Below the pieces are notes generated by a model. It saw nothing but the letters and a program-made list of their open reading frames with translations, was not told the DNA's origin and searched no databases. 64,000 bases of DNA from Hydrogenophaga sp. PBL-H3 (lineage in GTDB: Bacteria > Pseudomonadota > Gammaproteobacteria > Burkholderiales > Burkholderiaceae_C), in the NCBI RefSeq assembly GCF_010104355.1, contig NZ_CP044972.1:186001-250000 (forward strand). The letters are read 5' to 3'. The position numbers were made by a program, and so were the translations under genes. Numbering within the stretch: position 1 is the stretch's first letter; every line of letters begins with the position of its first letter. Of this stretch, positions 17,471 through 25,980 are shown one piece after another.

Positions 17471-17866
17471 ATGGAACACAAGCTCGAATTCGCCCAGCGG
17501 CTGCGCGATGCCATGGCGGCCGCCGGCCTGGAGCAGCGCCCCGGTGTGCTGCTGAACCTCTTCAACGCGCACTACTGGGGGCGCTCGGTGTCGTTCCAGG
17601 CGGTGTCACGCTGGTTGCGTGGCGAGGCGATTCCCGCGCAAGACAAGCTGCTGGTGCTGGCCGAGATCCTGCGGGTGGAACCCGAGGTGCTGCGCTTCGG
17701 CCAGACCGTGCGCCACCGCGTGCAGGAGAGCCGCAAACGCTGGGACGAAGGCGTGAGCTACCAGGAACGCGAGGTGTTCGACGCCTTCCTGGGCCTGCCG
17801 GCACCGCAGCGCAAGCTGGTGCGCGAGGTGATCCTGGCGTTGGCGCAGGTGCATTCGAAAGAATGA
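17471..17866 (+). CDS. Small helix-turn-helix (XRE-like) regulator
   Basis: 131 residues. The N-terminal half (VLLNLFNAHYWGRSVSFQAVSRWLRGEAIP) is a lambda-repressor-like helix-turn-helix of the type that recognises an operator through the SFQAVSRWLRGE helix. A helical C-terminal half follows that may dimerise. It sits between the divergent restriction-like gene and the ATPase/RloB pair and is a natural candidate regulator of both. Start ATG at 17471. No strong ribosome-binding site is visible. Confidence 0.75.
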   Translation: MEHKLEFAQRLRDAMAAAGLEQRPGVLLNLFNAHYWGRSVSFQAVSRWLRGEAIPAQDKLLVLAEILRVEPEVLRFGQTVRHRVQESRKRWDEGVSYQEREVFDAFLGLPAPQRKLVREVILALAQVHSKE

Positions 17867-17913
17867 ACAGGAGCACCCAGGGGTGTGCCGGTCAAAGTTG
17901 AAATCGCCTACTA

Positions 17914-17944
17914 TGGTTGATAAACCAAAGTTCATACAAATAAT
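17914..17944 (+). promoter_or_regulatory. Promoter with overlapping palindrome for the ATPase/RloB pair
   Basis: TTGATA (17917-17922) and AATAAT (17939-17944) are 16 bp apart in a locally AT-rich patch. TGGTT-GATA-AACCA (17914-17927) overlaps the -35 and may be an operator. The implied start near 17951 favours translation from 17971 over the ATG at 17953. Confidence 0.5.
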
Positions 17945-17970
17945 CGTTTGAAATGAGGTTTAATGACGAT

Positions 17971-19155
17971 ATGTTGCACCGTTACGCCTTCTCCAACTTC
18001 CAGTCTTTCCGCGAGCGCGCCGAGGTGTCGTGGCTGCTTGATCGCAAAGTGCCGCAGGCCGTCTGGTCGCATCTGGCCAGTTCGGGTGAGCGGGTGAGCC
18101 GCGTGATGGCTGTCATTGGCCCCAACGCCAGCGGCAAAACCGCTCTGCTCAAACCGATCCTGTTTTTGCACTGGTTTGCCAGCCACTCCTTTGCATCCGA
18201 TCCAGCAGCCGCGCTTCCTTTTCAACCGCATGCGGCAACAGCGGGCGAGCCTTCCGAGTTCGAGGTGGAGCTGGATGTGGATGGCCAGCTCATGCGCTAC
18301 ACCTTGCGCTGCACGCCGCAGCGCGTGTTGCACGAAGCGCTCTACGCGCGGCACGAGCGCATGCGCTATGTGTTCGTGCGCGATTGGAACGAGGCCACTC
18401 AGGCGTACGACATCAAGCAGCAGGACTTTGGCTTTGCGCCTTCAGAAGCGCGCAAGGTGCGCCCCAACGCGTCCCTGATCGCCACCGCCGCGCAATACGG
18501 CGTGCCGCTGGCACAGCGGCTGGCTGGCAGCCAGATCTGGAGCAACATTCACCAATATGGCCGCATGGTGAACGACGCCAGCCAGTTGATCCAGGCGGCC
18601 ACGCACTTCGCCACCGAGGAGGCCCAGCGGCAACAACTGGTGCGCCTGTTGTCGGCCTGGGACCTGGGCTTGAGCGATGTGCAGGTTCGCGAAGTTGAAA
18701 CAGTCCAGTCCGATGGCAAGACGAGCAAGTTCTGGCTGCCTTTCGGTATCCATCGGGCTGCAGGCCATGTTTCGTTCGAGTTGCCTTTCGCGCTGGAGTC
18801 CAGTGGCACGCAGGGTGCACTGGTGTTGTTGTCCCGACTCCTTCCGGTGCTGGCCACCGGCGGCTTGGCCGTGATCGACGAGTTCGAGAACGACCTGCAC
18901 CCGCACATGCTCGAACCGATCCTGGACTTGTTTGCCAGTCCGGTGACCAACCCCCATGGTGGCCAGCTGCTGTTCACCTGCCACGCCATGGAGGTGCTGA
19001 ACATCCTTCACAAATCACAAGTCACGCTCGTGGAGAAGAGCGAGGACAACCAAAGCAGCGCCTGGCGACTGGACAGCGTGGAAGGCATCCGCAGCGACGA
19101 CAACCTGTATGCGAAGTACATGGCGGGCGCCTACGGAGCTGTGCCGCAGCTATGA
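17971..19155 (+). CDS. AAA-family (RloA/AAA_21-like) ATPase of a candidate defence pair
   Basis: 394 residues from MLHRYAFSNFQSF. This opening is typical of the OLD/RloA-type ABC-like ATPases found in phage-defence loci. Walker A is GPNASGKTALLK near residue 45, the signature-like SSGTQGALVLLSRLL is near 275, Walker B is GLAVIDEFENDLHPH near 300 and the switch histidine is in TCHAMEVL near 335. The stop overlaps the start of the next gene by four bases, so the two products are made together. ATPase plus TOPRIM/RloB pairs are known in systems such as PARIS and RloAB. Assignment to a particular system is not possible here. In-frame ATG at 17953 is the alternative start. Confidence 0.75.
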   Translation: MLHRYAFSNFQSFRERAEVSWLLDRKVPQAVWSHLASSGERVSRVMAVIGPNASGKTALLKPILFLHWFASHSFASDPAAALPFQPHAATAGEPSEFEVELDVDGQLMRYTLRCTPQRVLHEALYARHERMRYVFVRDWNEATQAYDIKQQDFGFAPSEARKVRPNASLIATAAQYGVPLAQRLAGSQIWSNIHQYGRMVNDASQLIQAATHFATEEAQRQQLVRLLSAWDLGLSDVQVREVETVQSDGKTSKFWLPFGIHRAAGHVSFELPFALESSGTQGALVLLSRLLPVLATGGLAVIDEFENDLHPHMLEPILDLFASPVTNPHGGQLLFTCHAMEVLNILHKSQVTLVEKSEDNQSSAWRLDSVEGIRSDDNLYAKYMAGAYGAVPQL

Positions 19156-19679
19156 GGGGTGAGAGGCGCCGGCGCCAGGTGGTGCGCACTGTGCTGGTAG
19201 TGGGTGAGGGCGACGCCGAGGTGTTGTTCCTCCAGCACCTCAAGGGCCTTTATGTGCAGCGCGGATCGGGCGTCATGGTCACCATCAAGAACGCGCGTGG
19301 CAAGGGTGCCGCGCACGTGGTGGATGTCGCCCTGCGCCAGTCGCGCAACGCGGCCTACGACTTGGTGGTTGCCCTGTTGGACACCGACGCCGACTGGAAC
19401 GACAAGACACGGGCCTCGGCCCGCAAGAGCCGAGTGCATGTCGCGTCCTGTGAGCCTTGCCTGGAAGCGGTGTTGCTGAGCGTCCATCACGGCCCTGTGC
19501 AGGACAGAAACACCGCTCAGCTCAAGCAGGACTTCGAGAACCGCTTCGGCGGCGCTGCCCACGATCCGACGGTGTGGCGCCATTTCAATCAAGCTGCACT
19601 GGATGCAGCGCTGCCGCGCGTGGCCGTGTTGGCATCGCTGCGGCGGGCACTGGTTTTCGCAGACTGGCCTGCCGATTGA
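19152..19679 (+). CDS. RloB/TOPRIM-like putative nuclease partner
   Basis: 175 residues. The first strand and loop VLVVGEGDAEVLFLQHL contain the TOPRIM glutamate. DLVVALLDTDADW at about residue 75 provides the DxD acidic motif expected later in that fold. The arrangement matches the RloB-like family. A conserved-looking CEPCLEAVL segment follows. It overlaps the ATPase gene by 4 bases. By analogy the ATPase would hold this effector in check until a phage trigger is sensed, after which it cuts nucleic acid, possibly tRNA or DNA. That role is inference. Confidence 0.65.
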   Translation: MRGERRRRQVVRTVLVVGEGDAEVLFLQHLKGLYVQRGSGVMVTIKNARGKGAAHVVDVALRQSRNAAYDLVVALLDTDADWNDKTRASARKSRVHVASCEPCLEAVLLSVHHGPVQDRNTAQLKQDFENRFGGAAHDPTVWRHFNQAALDAALPRVAVLASLRRALVFADWPAD

Positions 19680-19689
19680 CAGATGCCGC

Positions 19690-21003
19690 TCAATGCAAGG
19701 TCAGCGGCCGCGACGTCGTCTTGACCCGCACCACCGCCGCGCGCGGTTCATAGGGCGCGGGCGTGGTGCCGCAGATGTCGGCGGCAATCGCGCGCGCCTG
19801 GCGGGCGATGGGTTCGATGAAGCGGCTGGGCTGGCCGTTCACGGCGATGCAGTCGCCCATGGCGTGGATGCGCTCGTTGCTGGTCTTGAGATTCGCCGGG
19901 TCCACGGCGATGCCGTTGTCCCACAACAGATCGGCACTCTGCGCCAGGCGCGGCGGCGTGGCCAGGCCGGCGGCGGCGATCACCTGGTCGGCGGCGAAGC
20001 GCTGGCCGCAGGCGGTGGTGATGCGGTAGCGGCCCGCCACCTGCTCCAGTTGCGCCACTTGCACGCCGCCCACGAAACGGATGGTCAGGTCCTTCCAGGC
20101 GTCAAGCAGTTGGCTGCCTGCGCCCTCGGCGCTCCAGCGGGCCAGGGGTTCGGTCTGCACGTCGAGCAAGGTGACGCGGTGGCCGCCGAGCGCGAGGTCG
20201 TTGGCGAGCTCACTGCCGATCAGGCCGGCGCCGACGATGGCGATGTCCTGGGGCCCTGTCTCGTCAACCTTGCCGAGTGCGGCGCGCAGCTTCTGGTACG
20301 CGGCCAGGTGGTTGATGCGCCAGCACAGCGCTGCCGGCAGCGTGGGCGGAAGGGCGGCTTGCGCGCCGTGGGCCAGCACCAGCCGGTCAAAGCGCAGCAC
20401 GCCGCGTGTGGTGCGCAGCTGGTTCGTGTCGGCGCAGATGCGCACGGCGTGTGTGTGGCTGAGCAGGCGCACGTTCAGTCGCGCCGCTGCGGCCGCGCCG
20501 CTTTCCTTCACCAGCGCATCCGGTGCGGTGCGGCGAGCCATGGCAATGGACAGCATGGGTTTGTCGTACACGTCGCCCGCGCAGGCCGTGACCACGGTGA
20601 TCGGAAGGCGGGCGTCGAGCGCCCGCAGCGCCTCGGCCATCTGCCAGCCAGCGCGACCGGCACCGACGATCACCACGCCCGCCGCGCCGCGCGGGGCCAC
20701 TGGCGCGCTGTGGGCGAGGCCGGCGCGCAGGGCATCCCGGCTGGGTGGTGTGTAGGGCGTGAAGTCGGCCTTGGTCACGCCGCACAGCGGGCAGGCCCAG
20801 TCGTCGGGGATGTCGGCGTAGCGCGTGCCCGGAGCCAGGCCGCCGTCGGGGTCGCCGTCGGCTTCGTTGTAGATGTAGCCGCAGGCGTCGCAGATGTACT
20901 GCTGCCAGGGCGCGAGGGCGCTCTCCACGGCGGTTGGCAGGGGCTTCGACAGGCTCAGCCCGAACGGTGGAGTGGGCAGGGGCATGGAGGGATCGGTGCT
21001 CAT
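19690..21003 (-). CDS. Rubredoxin-rubredoxin reductase fusion
   Basis: 437 residues. An N-terminal rubredoxin domain (C38/C41 in CDACGYIY and C71/C74 in CPLCG) is fused to an FAD/NADH-dependent reductase with two dinucleotide folds ([10 protein letters not shown] near 110, [14 protein letters not shown] near 245). It passes electrons from NADH through rubredoxin to an oxygenase or oxidase. The start at 21003 overlaps the stop of the upstream acyl-CoA-dehydrogenase-like gene (ATGA), so the two are coupled. Residues 13-21 (PFGLSLSKP) are encoded by a copy of the interspersed palindrome inserted in frame. Confidence 0.9.
   Translation of the reverse strand: MSTDPSMPLPTPPFGLSLSKPLPTAVESALAPWQQYICDACGYIYNEADGDPDGGLAPGTRYADIPDDWACPLCGVTKADFTPYTPPSRDALRAGLAHSAPVAPRGAAGVVIVGAGRAGWQMAEALRALDARLPITVVTACAGDVYDKPMLSIAMARRTAPDALVKESGAAAAARLNVRLLSHTHAVRICADTNQLRTTRGVLRFDRLVLAHGAQAALPPTLPAALCWRINHLAAYQKLRAALGKVDETGPQDIAIVGAGLIGSELANDLALGGHRVTLLDVQTEPLARWSAEGAGSQLLDAWKDLTIRFVGGVQVAQLEQVAGRYRITTACGQRFAADQVIAAAGLATPPRLAQSADLLWDNGIAVDPANLKTSNERIHAMGDCIAVNGQPSRFIEPIARQARAIAADICGTTPAPYEPRAAVVRVKTTSRPLTLH
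20944..20967. repeat. Interspersed palindromic repeat inside a coding region
   Basis: A full single 24-bp unit (contains TTCGACAGGCTCAGCCCGAA) lies in frame near the 5' end of the rubredoxin reductase gene and adds a PFGLSLSKP peptide to the protein. Confidence 0.85.
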
Positions 21004-22148
21004 GCCGGCATCACCTCGGCTGACAGCCGCGCGATCTCTTTGCGCAGGTGTTTGATGGCGGGCGTGACGATGGCCACGAAGTGCGACTCGCGCACACGGC
21101 GTTGCACGGCCGAGCTCATGAGGTAGCCGCGCGCGCCCTGGTGCAGCAGGGCCGACTGCGCCGCGCGCAGAGATAGTTCGGCACCGTGGGCACGTGCGTC
21201 TAGCACGTCGATGAAGAACTCCACCGACGGGTTGTAGGGCGTCTGGGCCAGCTTCATCACACGGGCGGTCAGCGCGTCCAGCTCGGCCTGCAATGCGTCG
21301 GGCCGGTCTTCCAGAAACTGGTTCACATGGCCCAGCTGCGCCTCCACTTCCCAGATGGAGTCGATCGCACCCTGTGTCACACCCACCGCCATGCCGCACT
21401 GGAGCATGACGAAGGCCGCACGGATGCGGGCAATGAACGGTTTGGCGGCGTCGGCCATCAAATCGTTCGCGCCAATGAAATGGTCTTTCAGGCGCAGGGC
21501 GTAGGTGCCCGTGCCCTCCATGGCCGAGAAGCTCGGGCACTCGCGCAGCTCCACGCCCGGCGCGCCGCAGCGCAGCAGAAACATCACCTCGCGGCCGATG
21601 GGCTCGTCGCCGTTCACCACCGCGGCAATGGCGCCGCAGCTGTGGTCGGGTCCGAGGTTGCTGACCCAGGGCAGCGAGCCGTTCACAAGGTAGCCGCCTT
21701 CCACCGGCGTGGCCTTGAGCAGCAGGCTCTCGATCTGCGCGTAGCTCTTCATGGGGTTCGACAAGGCCGTGCCGCCCAGCGTGTCGCCGCGCACATGGGC
21801 CATCAACACCTCGCCATTCAAAGCGGGGTTGCCCGACTGCTGCATGTACAGGCCGCACACCGCCTGGCACCACATCATGAAGCCGGTGGCGCCGCACACG
21901 CGCGAGGCCTCGGCCATGGCGCGGATCGACAGGCCGAAGTCACCCGGTCCGGCGTCGCCGTCCAGGTGCGCGCTCATGGCCCCCAGGGCGGCGAGCTGCT
22001 GCAGCTCGCTGCGTGGGTAGTAACCGGTGCGGTCGATGGACTCGACCACCGCCGCCAACGGGCCCTGCGCCACCTCGCGCACCGCGGCCAGCAGCGTGTT
22101 GGCCGAGGTCTCTTGCGTCAGCTCGCGAGGCAAATCATTCGGGTTCAT
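21000..22148 (-). CDS. Acyl-CoA dehydrogenase-family flavoprotein
   Basis: 382 residues with the acyl-CoA dehydrogenase fold: an N-terminal helical domain, a beta domain with [16 protein letters not shown], and a C-terminal helical domain. The pattern resembles the DszC/SfnB-like monooxygenase branch as much as a true dehydrogenase. No clear catalytic glutamate can be assigned. It is co-transcribed and coupled with the rubredoxin reductase, which may supply electrons. Substrate unknown. Confidence 0.75.
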   Translation of the reverse strand: MNPNDLPRELTQETSANTLLAAVREVAQGPLAAVVESIDRTGYYPRSELQQLAALGAMSAHLDGDAGPGDFGLSIRAMAEASRVCGATGFMMWCQAVCGLYMQQSGNPALNGEVLMAHVRGDTLGGTALSNPMKSYAQIESLLLKATPVEGGYLVNGSLPWVSNLGPDHSCGAIAAVVNGDEPIGREVMFLLRCGAPGVELRECPSFSAMEGTGTYALRLKDHFIGANDLMADAAKPFIARIRAAFVMLQCGMAVGVTQGAIDSIWEVEAQLGHVNQFLEDRPDALQAELDALTARVMKLAQTPYNPSVEFFIDVLDARAHGAELSLRAAQSALLHQGARGYLMSSAVQRRVRESHFVAIVTPAIKHLRKEIARLSAEVMPA

Positions 22149-22173
22149 TCAAGCTCCAACAGGTGGGTAAGCC

Positions 22174-22249
22174 CTTCGACAGGCTCAGGGCGAACGGAGG
22201 GGGTGCTCAGGGCGAACGGAAATTCCCGTTCGGGCTGAGCCTGTCGAAG
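22174..22249. repeat. Interspersed palindromic repeat, inverted pair plus partial copy
   Basis: A unit at 22174-22197 (variant GGGCGAA core), a partial copy at 22205-22219 and an inverted unit at 22226-22249 lie between the acyl-CoA-dehydrogenase-like gene and osmC. Confidence 0.85.
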
Positions 22250-22271
22250 CCCAGCCCGAGTCAGGAAGGGT

Positions 22272-22832
22272 TCAGGCCAGCGCGATCTCGAACGGAATCG
22301 GATTGCGCATGGTGTTGGCCACCGGCGAGTAGAAATTGGCGTGCTGCACGATCTCGTCGAGCACCTCGCGCGGCGCGTCGCCTTCCACCAGCACCTTCAC
22401 CCGGATCGCCTGGAAACCCATCTCCGCCGGCGTCTTCTCCAGCGCGCCACCAGCGCCCCACGCAGCGGGGTTGCCAATGTCGCCTTCCATGAACACCTCG
22501 AGCTTGCTGAGCTTCACGCCCTTCCAGGTGGCCACCGCCGTGATGCCCACCGCGAGACACCCGCCCAGGCCCGACAACGCGATCTCGCCGGGGGCAGGCG
22601 CGGTGTCCTGGCCAAACAGGTGCAGCGGTTCGTCCACCACCACCGGCGCGTGGTTGCCCACGGTGGACAGGGACCGGTACTGGCCCTCCATCACGGTGTG
22701 GACCTTGTTGGTGCCACGGCTGGCGGGGTTGGCCTTGCCCTTGGCCGCGAAGGCCGCTAGGCCCTCGCTGTCGATGGGGCGCAGGTAAGCCTTCACGGTG
22801 GTCACAGGCTCAAGCGTGTCGGTAGCGGACAT
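22272..22832 (-). CDS. OsmC-family protein
   Basis: 186 residues with the OsmC/Ohr fold. The first redox cysteine is in LSGLGGCLAVGITA. The second cysteine, usually in a CPV-type motif, is replaced by YSPVANTM, so a classical two-cysteine hydroperoxide reductase cycle is unlikely. It is cytoplasmic and lies 36 bp downstream of a sulfurtransferase gene on the same strand, which suggests a sulfur or redox role. Confidence 0.85.
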   Translation of the reverse strand: MSATDTLEPVTTVKAYLRPIDSEGLAAFAAKGKANPASRGTNKVHTVMEGQYRSLSTVGNHAPVVVDEPLHLFGQDTAPAPGEIALSGLGGCLAVGITAVATWKGVKLSKLEVFMEGDIGNPAAWGAGGALEKTPAEMGFQAIRVKVLVEGDAPREVLDEIVQHANFYSPVANTMRNPIPFEIALA

Positions 22833-22868
22833 GGTGTCTCCAGGTGTTCAGGGTCGGGGGAGAAGGTG

Positions 22869-23762
22869 TCAGGCGGCGAGCGCCAGCGCAGGCTTCTTGG
22901 TGGACTTGGCCAGCGGCAGGCCGGTCTCGATCGGCAGACTCTCGTCGCGCGACCACTCGTTCCACGAGCCGAAGTACATGCGCACATCCGAGAAGCCGGC
23001 CTGCTTGAGCGCCAGGAAGGTGTTGGACGCGCGCGCGCCCTTGAAGCAGTAGAGGTAGATGGTGTCGTCGGTGGTGATGCCGGCGGTGGCGCACTCGGCC
23101 TTCACCTCGTCGGGCGTCTTGAACACCGGGCCTTGCGCGGAAGGCTTCATGAAGCGGTACCACTCCAGCCACTTGGCGCCGGGCAGGCGGCCCTTGCGGG
23201 GTGCGAAGTCCTTGCCGTAGGGCGACGACGATTCGCCGATCCACTCGTCGATGTCGCGCACGTCGAGCAACACCGTGTCGGTGCCCAGCGCGGCCTTCAC
23301 ATCGTCCTGCGTGAGCATCACGTCAGACGTGGGCAGATCGGTGGGGAAGGTGGCGGGCGTGGGCGCCACGGCCGTGGTGGAGATGGGCAGGCCCGCGGCC
23401 TTCCAGGCGCTGAAGCCGCCGTTGAGCACCTTGATCTTGGGGTAGCCCAGCCAGGTGAGCAGGTAGTAACCGCGGCACGACTGGCCGTAGCCGCTGTTCA
23501 TCGCGTCTTCGTAAAACACCGCCGTTTCCTTGCCCGACAAACCAGCCGCGCCCAGCGCGTCGGCAAACGTGGCCTTGAGGGATTGCAAACCCTCTGGCGT
23601 GGAAGTGGCGAGGTACGTGAACACCTCACGCAGGTTCACGGCGCCGGGAATGTGGCCAGCGGCGAAGGTATCCGCGTCGCGCGTGTCGATGACCACGACA
23701 GGTTCGGACGACTGCTGCGCAGCAAGCTGGGCGGGGGCGATCAGGGTGGCTTCAATGCTCAT
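22869..23762 (-). CDS. Thiosulfate/3-mercaptopyruvate sulfurtransferase, tandem rhodanese
   Basis: 297 residues in two rhodanese domains. The N-terminal one (IDTRDADTFAAGHIPGAVNL) lacks the active cysteine. The C-terminal one has LLDVRDIDEWIGES and the catalytic C239 in LYCFKGARASNT. The start at 23762 has a GAGGT ribosome-binding site. The longer upstream frame does not. No signal peptide. Loop composition does not decide between thiosulfate and mercaptopyruvate. Confidence 0.88.
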   Translation of the reverse strand: MSIEATLIAPAQLAAQQSSEPVVVIDTRDADTFAAGHIPGAVNLREVFTYLATSTPEGLQSLKATFADALGAAGLSGKETAVFYEDAMNSGYGQSCRGYYLLTWLGYPKIKVLNGGFSAWKAAGLPISTTAVAPTPATFPTDLPTSDVMLTQDDVKAALGTDTVLLDVRDIDEWIGESSSPYGKDFAPRKGRLPGAKWLEWYRFMKPSAQGPVFKTPDEVKAECATAGITTDDTIYLYCFKGARASNTFLALKQAGFSDVRMYFGSWNEWSRDESLPIETGLPLAKSTKKPALALAA

Positions 23763-23930
23763 GGAGACCTCGCGGAAGTGGCGGAAGGCGGGATTGCCTG
23801 AGGTCTCTAGCGCAACCAACGTGCCAGGGTGTCGGGCACGGGGGTCCAGGCGCGCGGGGCGTTGAATTTGCTGGGTTTATCGGGGTTTGGCTGGGGGAAT
23901 GCGCTGGAGGTGGCCCTGTCCTGGCCACAC

Positions 23931-23963
23931 CACTGTGTCGACACAATGTCAACACTGTGTCGA
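23931..23963. repeat. Two 11-bp direct repeats in the 295-bp gap before the adenylate cyclase
   Basis: CACTGTGTCGA occurs at 23931-23941 and 23953-23963, 22 bp apart (two helical turns). The first overlaps the palindrome TGTGTCGACACA. This looks like a tandem protein-binding site. The rest of the gap 23763-24057 shows no gene. Confidence 0.5.
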
Positions 23964-24057
23964 TCAGTAACCTTTCAAACGGATGGGTCAATGGCACAAA
24001 ACCCGGGATTCCAGTCAACCTACAGGCCCCATCTCCTTCCGCCTCGAACTGGCACGC

Positions 24058-25980
24058 ATGCGATTCCGATTTCGATTTTTCGTCATATCACTCGCATTGC
24101 TGGCATTCGGGTTCGTGCCGCCCCCGACAGCAGCAGCAACGGAGCAAGACGGACAGGCAGGCGAACGTCGGGTGGACGCGTCTCAAGCCCGGGTGTCCCT
24201 GACACCGTCGGCGTCCATGGTCATGGATGCGAAGGCCAACCTCACCGTTGACGAGGTCCTGGCGCTGGCCCGCAACGGCTTGGCAAAGAAGCTGGACCAA
24301 GGTGTGTTCAGCCCGGGTTACAGCTCGGCAGCCTACTGGTTTGTTGTTTCACTGGAGAACGGCGGAAGCCAACCGCTGGAACGTTTGCTGGTGTTCAACC
24401 CCATTTGGCTGGACGACCTCCAGGCCACCCTGGTCGCGTCCAACGGCGCTGCGCAGAGCGCGGCAGGCGGCGACAGCGTCCCGTTTTCGCAGCGCGCCGA
24501 GGCATTTCGCAGGGTCAATTTCTCCCTGACGGTGCCGCCGGGTGGCGCCACGCTGGTCGTGCGCGCAGCGACCAGCGACCCATTCTTCATCGGCATGGAA
24601 TTGCTGGACCGCGATGCCTTCGAGCGGCTGGCCGCTTCCGAGGCCTTGTACTTCGGCCTCCTCTACGGCGGCCTGCTGTCGTTGCTCTTGTTCAACCTGA
24701 TGCTGTTTCTCACTTCGCGCGAGAAAACCTACCTCGCCTACTGCGTCTGGCTGGCAGCCTTTCTGGTCATGCACGCCACCTACAACGGGCATACCTTCCG
24801 CTGGGTGATGCCGGAGTCTCCACAGCTGTACGCATGGTTCTCATCCATCGTCATTTATGTGTACAGCTTTTTCGGCCTGGTCTTTGCCCTCGTCTTTCTC
24901 GATCTCAAGAACAAGCTTCCCGCGGCCCATGTTTGGACGCTGCGCCTTCTGGCTGTCCTGGTGCTGTCGTTCTTCGTGACCATGCTGGGCGGCTACCGGG
25001 CGCATGTCATCAGCGCGATTGCCTGGGTGGTCATCTTCGGGCTGGGTGCATTCACCCTGGGGTGGTTGTCCCTGCAGCGGCGCAACAAGGCGGCAGCGCT
25101 CTATCTGTGCGCCTCCACAGCCGGGCTCGTGGGTTCCACCTTCACCGCATTGACCGTGATGTCCGTGCTTCCCTTTTCGGAATGGACCTTCAGAGCGGTT
25201 GACATCGGCATCCTGATCGACGCCATCATGCTGTCGCTGGCTTTGTCTGCCCGCATCGCGCAGGTGCAGCGGCTCGAACGACTGCGGCGGTTCTTCTCCC
25301 CGGCGGTGGCGGACAAACTGCTGTCGGCCACCAGCGAGGAGCTGTACCAGCCACGCCACCGTGAAATCGTCGTCCTGTTCCTGGATTTGCGGGGCTACAC
25401 CGCATTCACCGTGAAGCATGGCGCCGAAGAAGTCATGCGCATTCTGGGCGAGTTCCACGCGGCCATGGGCAAACTGGTGATTGAGCATGAAGCCACGCTG
25501 GAGCGGTTTGCCGGCGACGGGATGATGATCTTCTTCAACGACCCGGTGGAAGTTTCCGACCCAGCCAAAAGAGCGGTCGTCATGGCCATGCAAATGCAGG
25601 CCGATTTCTCGAGGCTCAACGAAATCTGGGGGCAACGCGGGTACAGCCTGGCCATGGGCATCGGCATTGCGCAGGGCATGGCCACCATTGGCGCCATCGG
25701 CTTCGAGGGTCGGCGCGACTATGCGGCCATCGGGAATGTGACCAATCTGGCCGCCCGTTTGTGCGCAGACGCGCATGCCGGCCAGATCCTCGTATCAAGC
25801 GTTGTGGCTCGCGAGATCGAGGATGAGATGCCTGTCACGAGCGTCGGTGCGTTGAGCCTGAAAGGGTTTTCCGAGCCGGTCCCTTGCTATGAGGTGCCAC
25901 AGCCCTCGCGCAACCCTGCGGCGCAGGCGAGCGGGTCAAGCCCGCAGTCGATGCCAGACCTCCACGTTGAAGGATGCTGA
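24058..25980 (+). CDS. 7TM-receptor-type class III adenylate/guanylate cyclase
   Basis: 640 residues. N-terminal signal segment (LALLAFGFVPPPTAAA), then a periplasmic 7TMR-DISMED2-like beta domain to about residue 190, seven hydrophobic segments (about 195-390), a short coiled coil and a class III cyclase domain. The cyclase has LFLDLRGYTAF with the first metal aspartate and ERFAGDGMMIFF with the second, followed by YAAIGNVTNLAARL. It would sense a periplasmic ligand and make cAMP or cGMP. The start at 24058 places the signal peptide at the N-terminus. The 3' end overlaps the lipoxygenase-like gene. Confidence 0.88.
   Translation: MRFRFRFFVISLALLAFGFVPPPTAAATEQDGQAGERRVDASQARVSLTPSASMVMDAKANLTVDEVLALARNGLAKKLDQGVFSPGYSSAAYWFVVSLENGGSQPLERLLVFNPIWLDDLQATLVASNGAAQSAAGGDSVPFSQRAEAFRRVNFSLTVPPGGATLVVRAATSDPFFIGMELLDRDAFERLAASEALYFGLLYGGLLSLLLFNLMLFLTSREKTYLAYCVWLAAFLVMHATYNGHTFRWVMPESPQLYAWFSSIVIYVYSFFGLVFALVFLDLKNKLPAAHVWTLRLLAVLVLSFFVTMLGGYRAHVISAIAWVVIFGLGAFTLGWLSLQRRNKAAALYLCASTAGLVGSTFTALTVMSVLPFSEWTFRAVDIGILIDAIMLSLALSARIAQVQRLERLRRFFSPAVADKLLSATSEELYQPRHREIVVLFLDLRGYTAFTVKHGAEEVMRILGEFHAAMGKLVIEHEATLERFAGDGMMIFFNDPVEVSDPAKRAVVMAMQMQADFSRLNEIWGQRGYSLAMGIGIAQGMATIGAIGFEGRRDYAAIGNVTNLAARLCADAHAGQILVSSVVAREIEDEMPVTSVGALSLKGFSEPVPCYEVPQPSRNPAAQASGSSPQSMPDLHVEGC

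Noticed and set aside
21004..21897. N-terminal extension of the rubredoxin reductase frame
   Set aside because: It overlaps the whole acyl-CoA-dehydrogenase-like gene. The coupled ATG at 21003 and the rubredoxin cysteines starting at residue 38 mark the real N-terminus.
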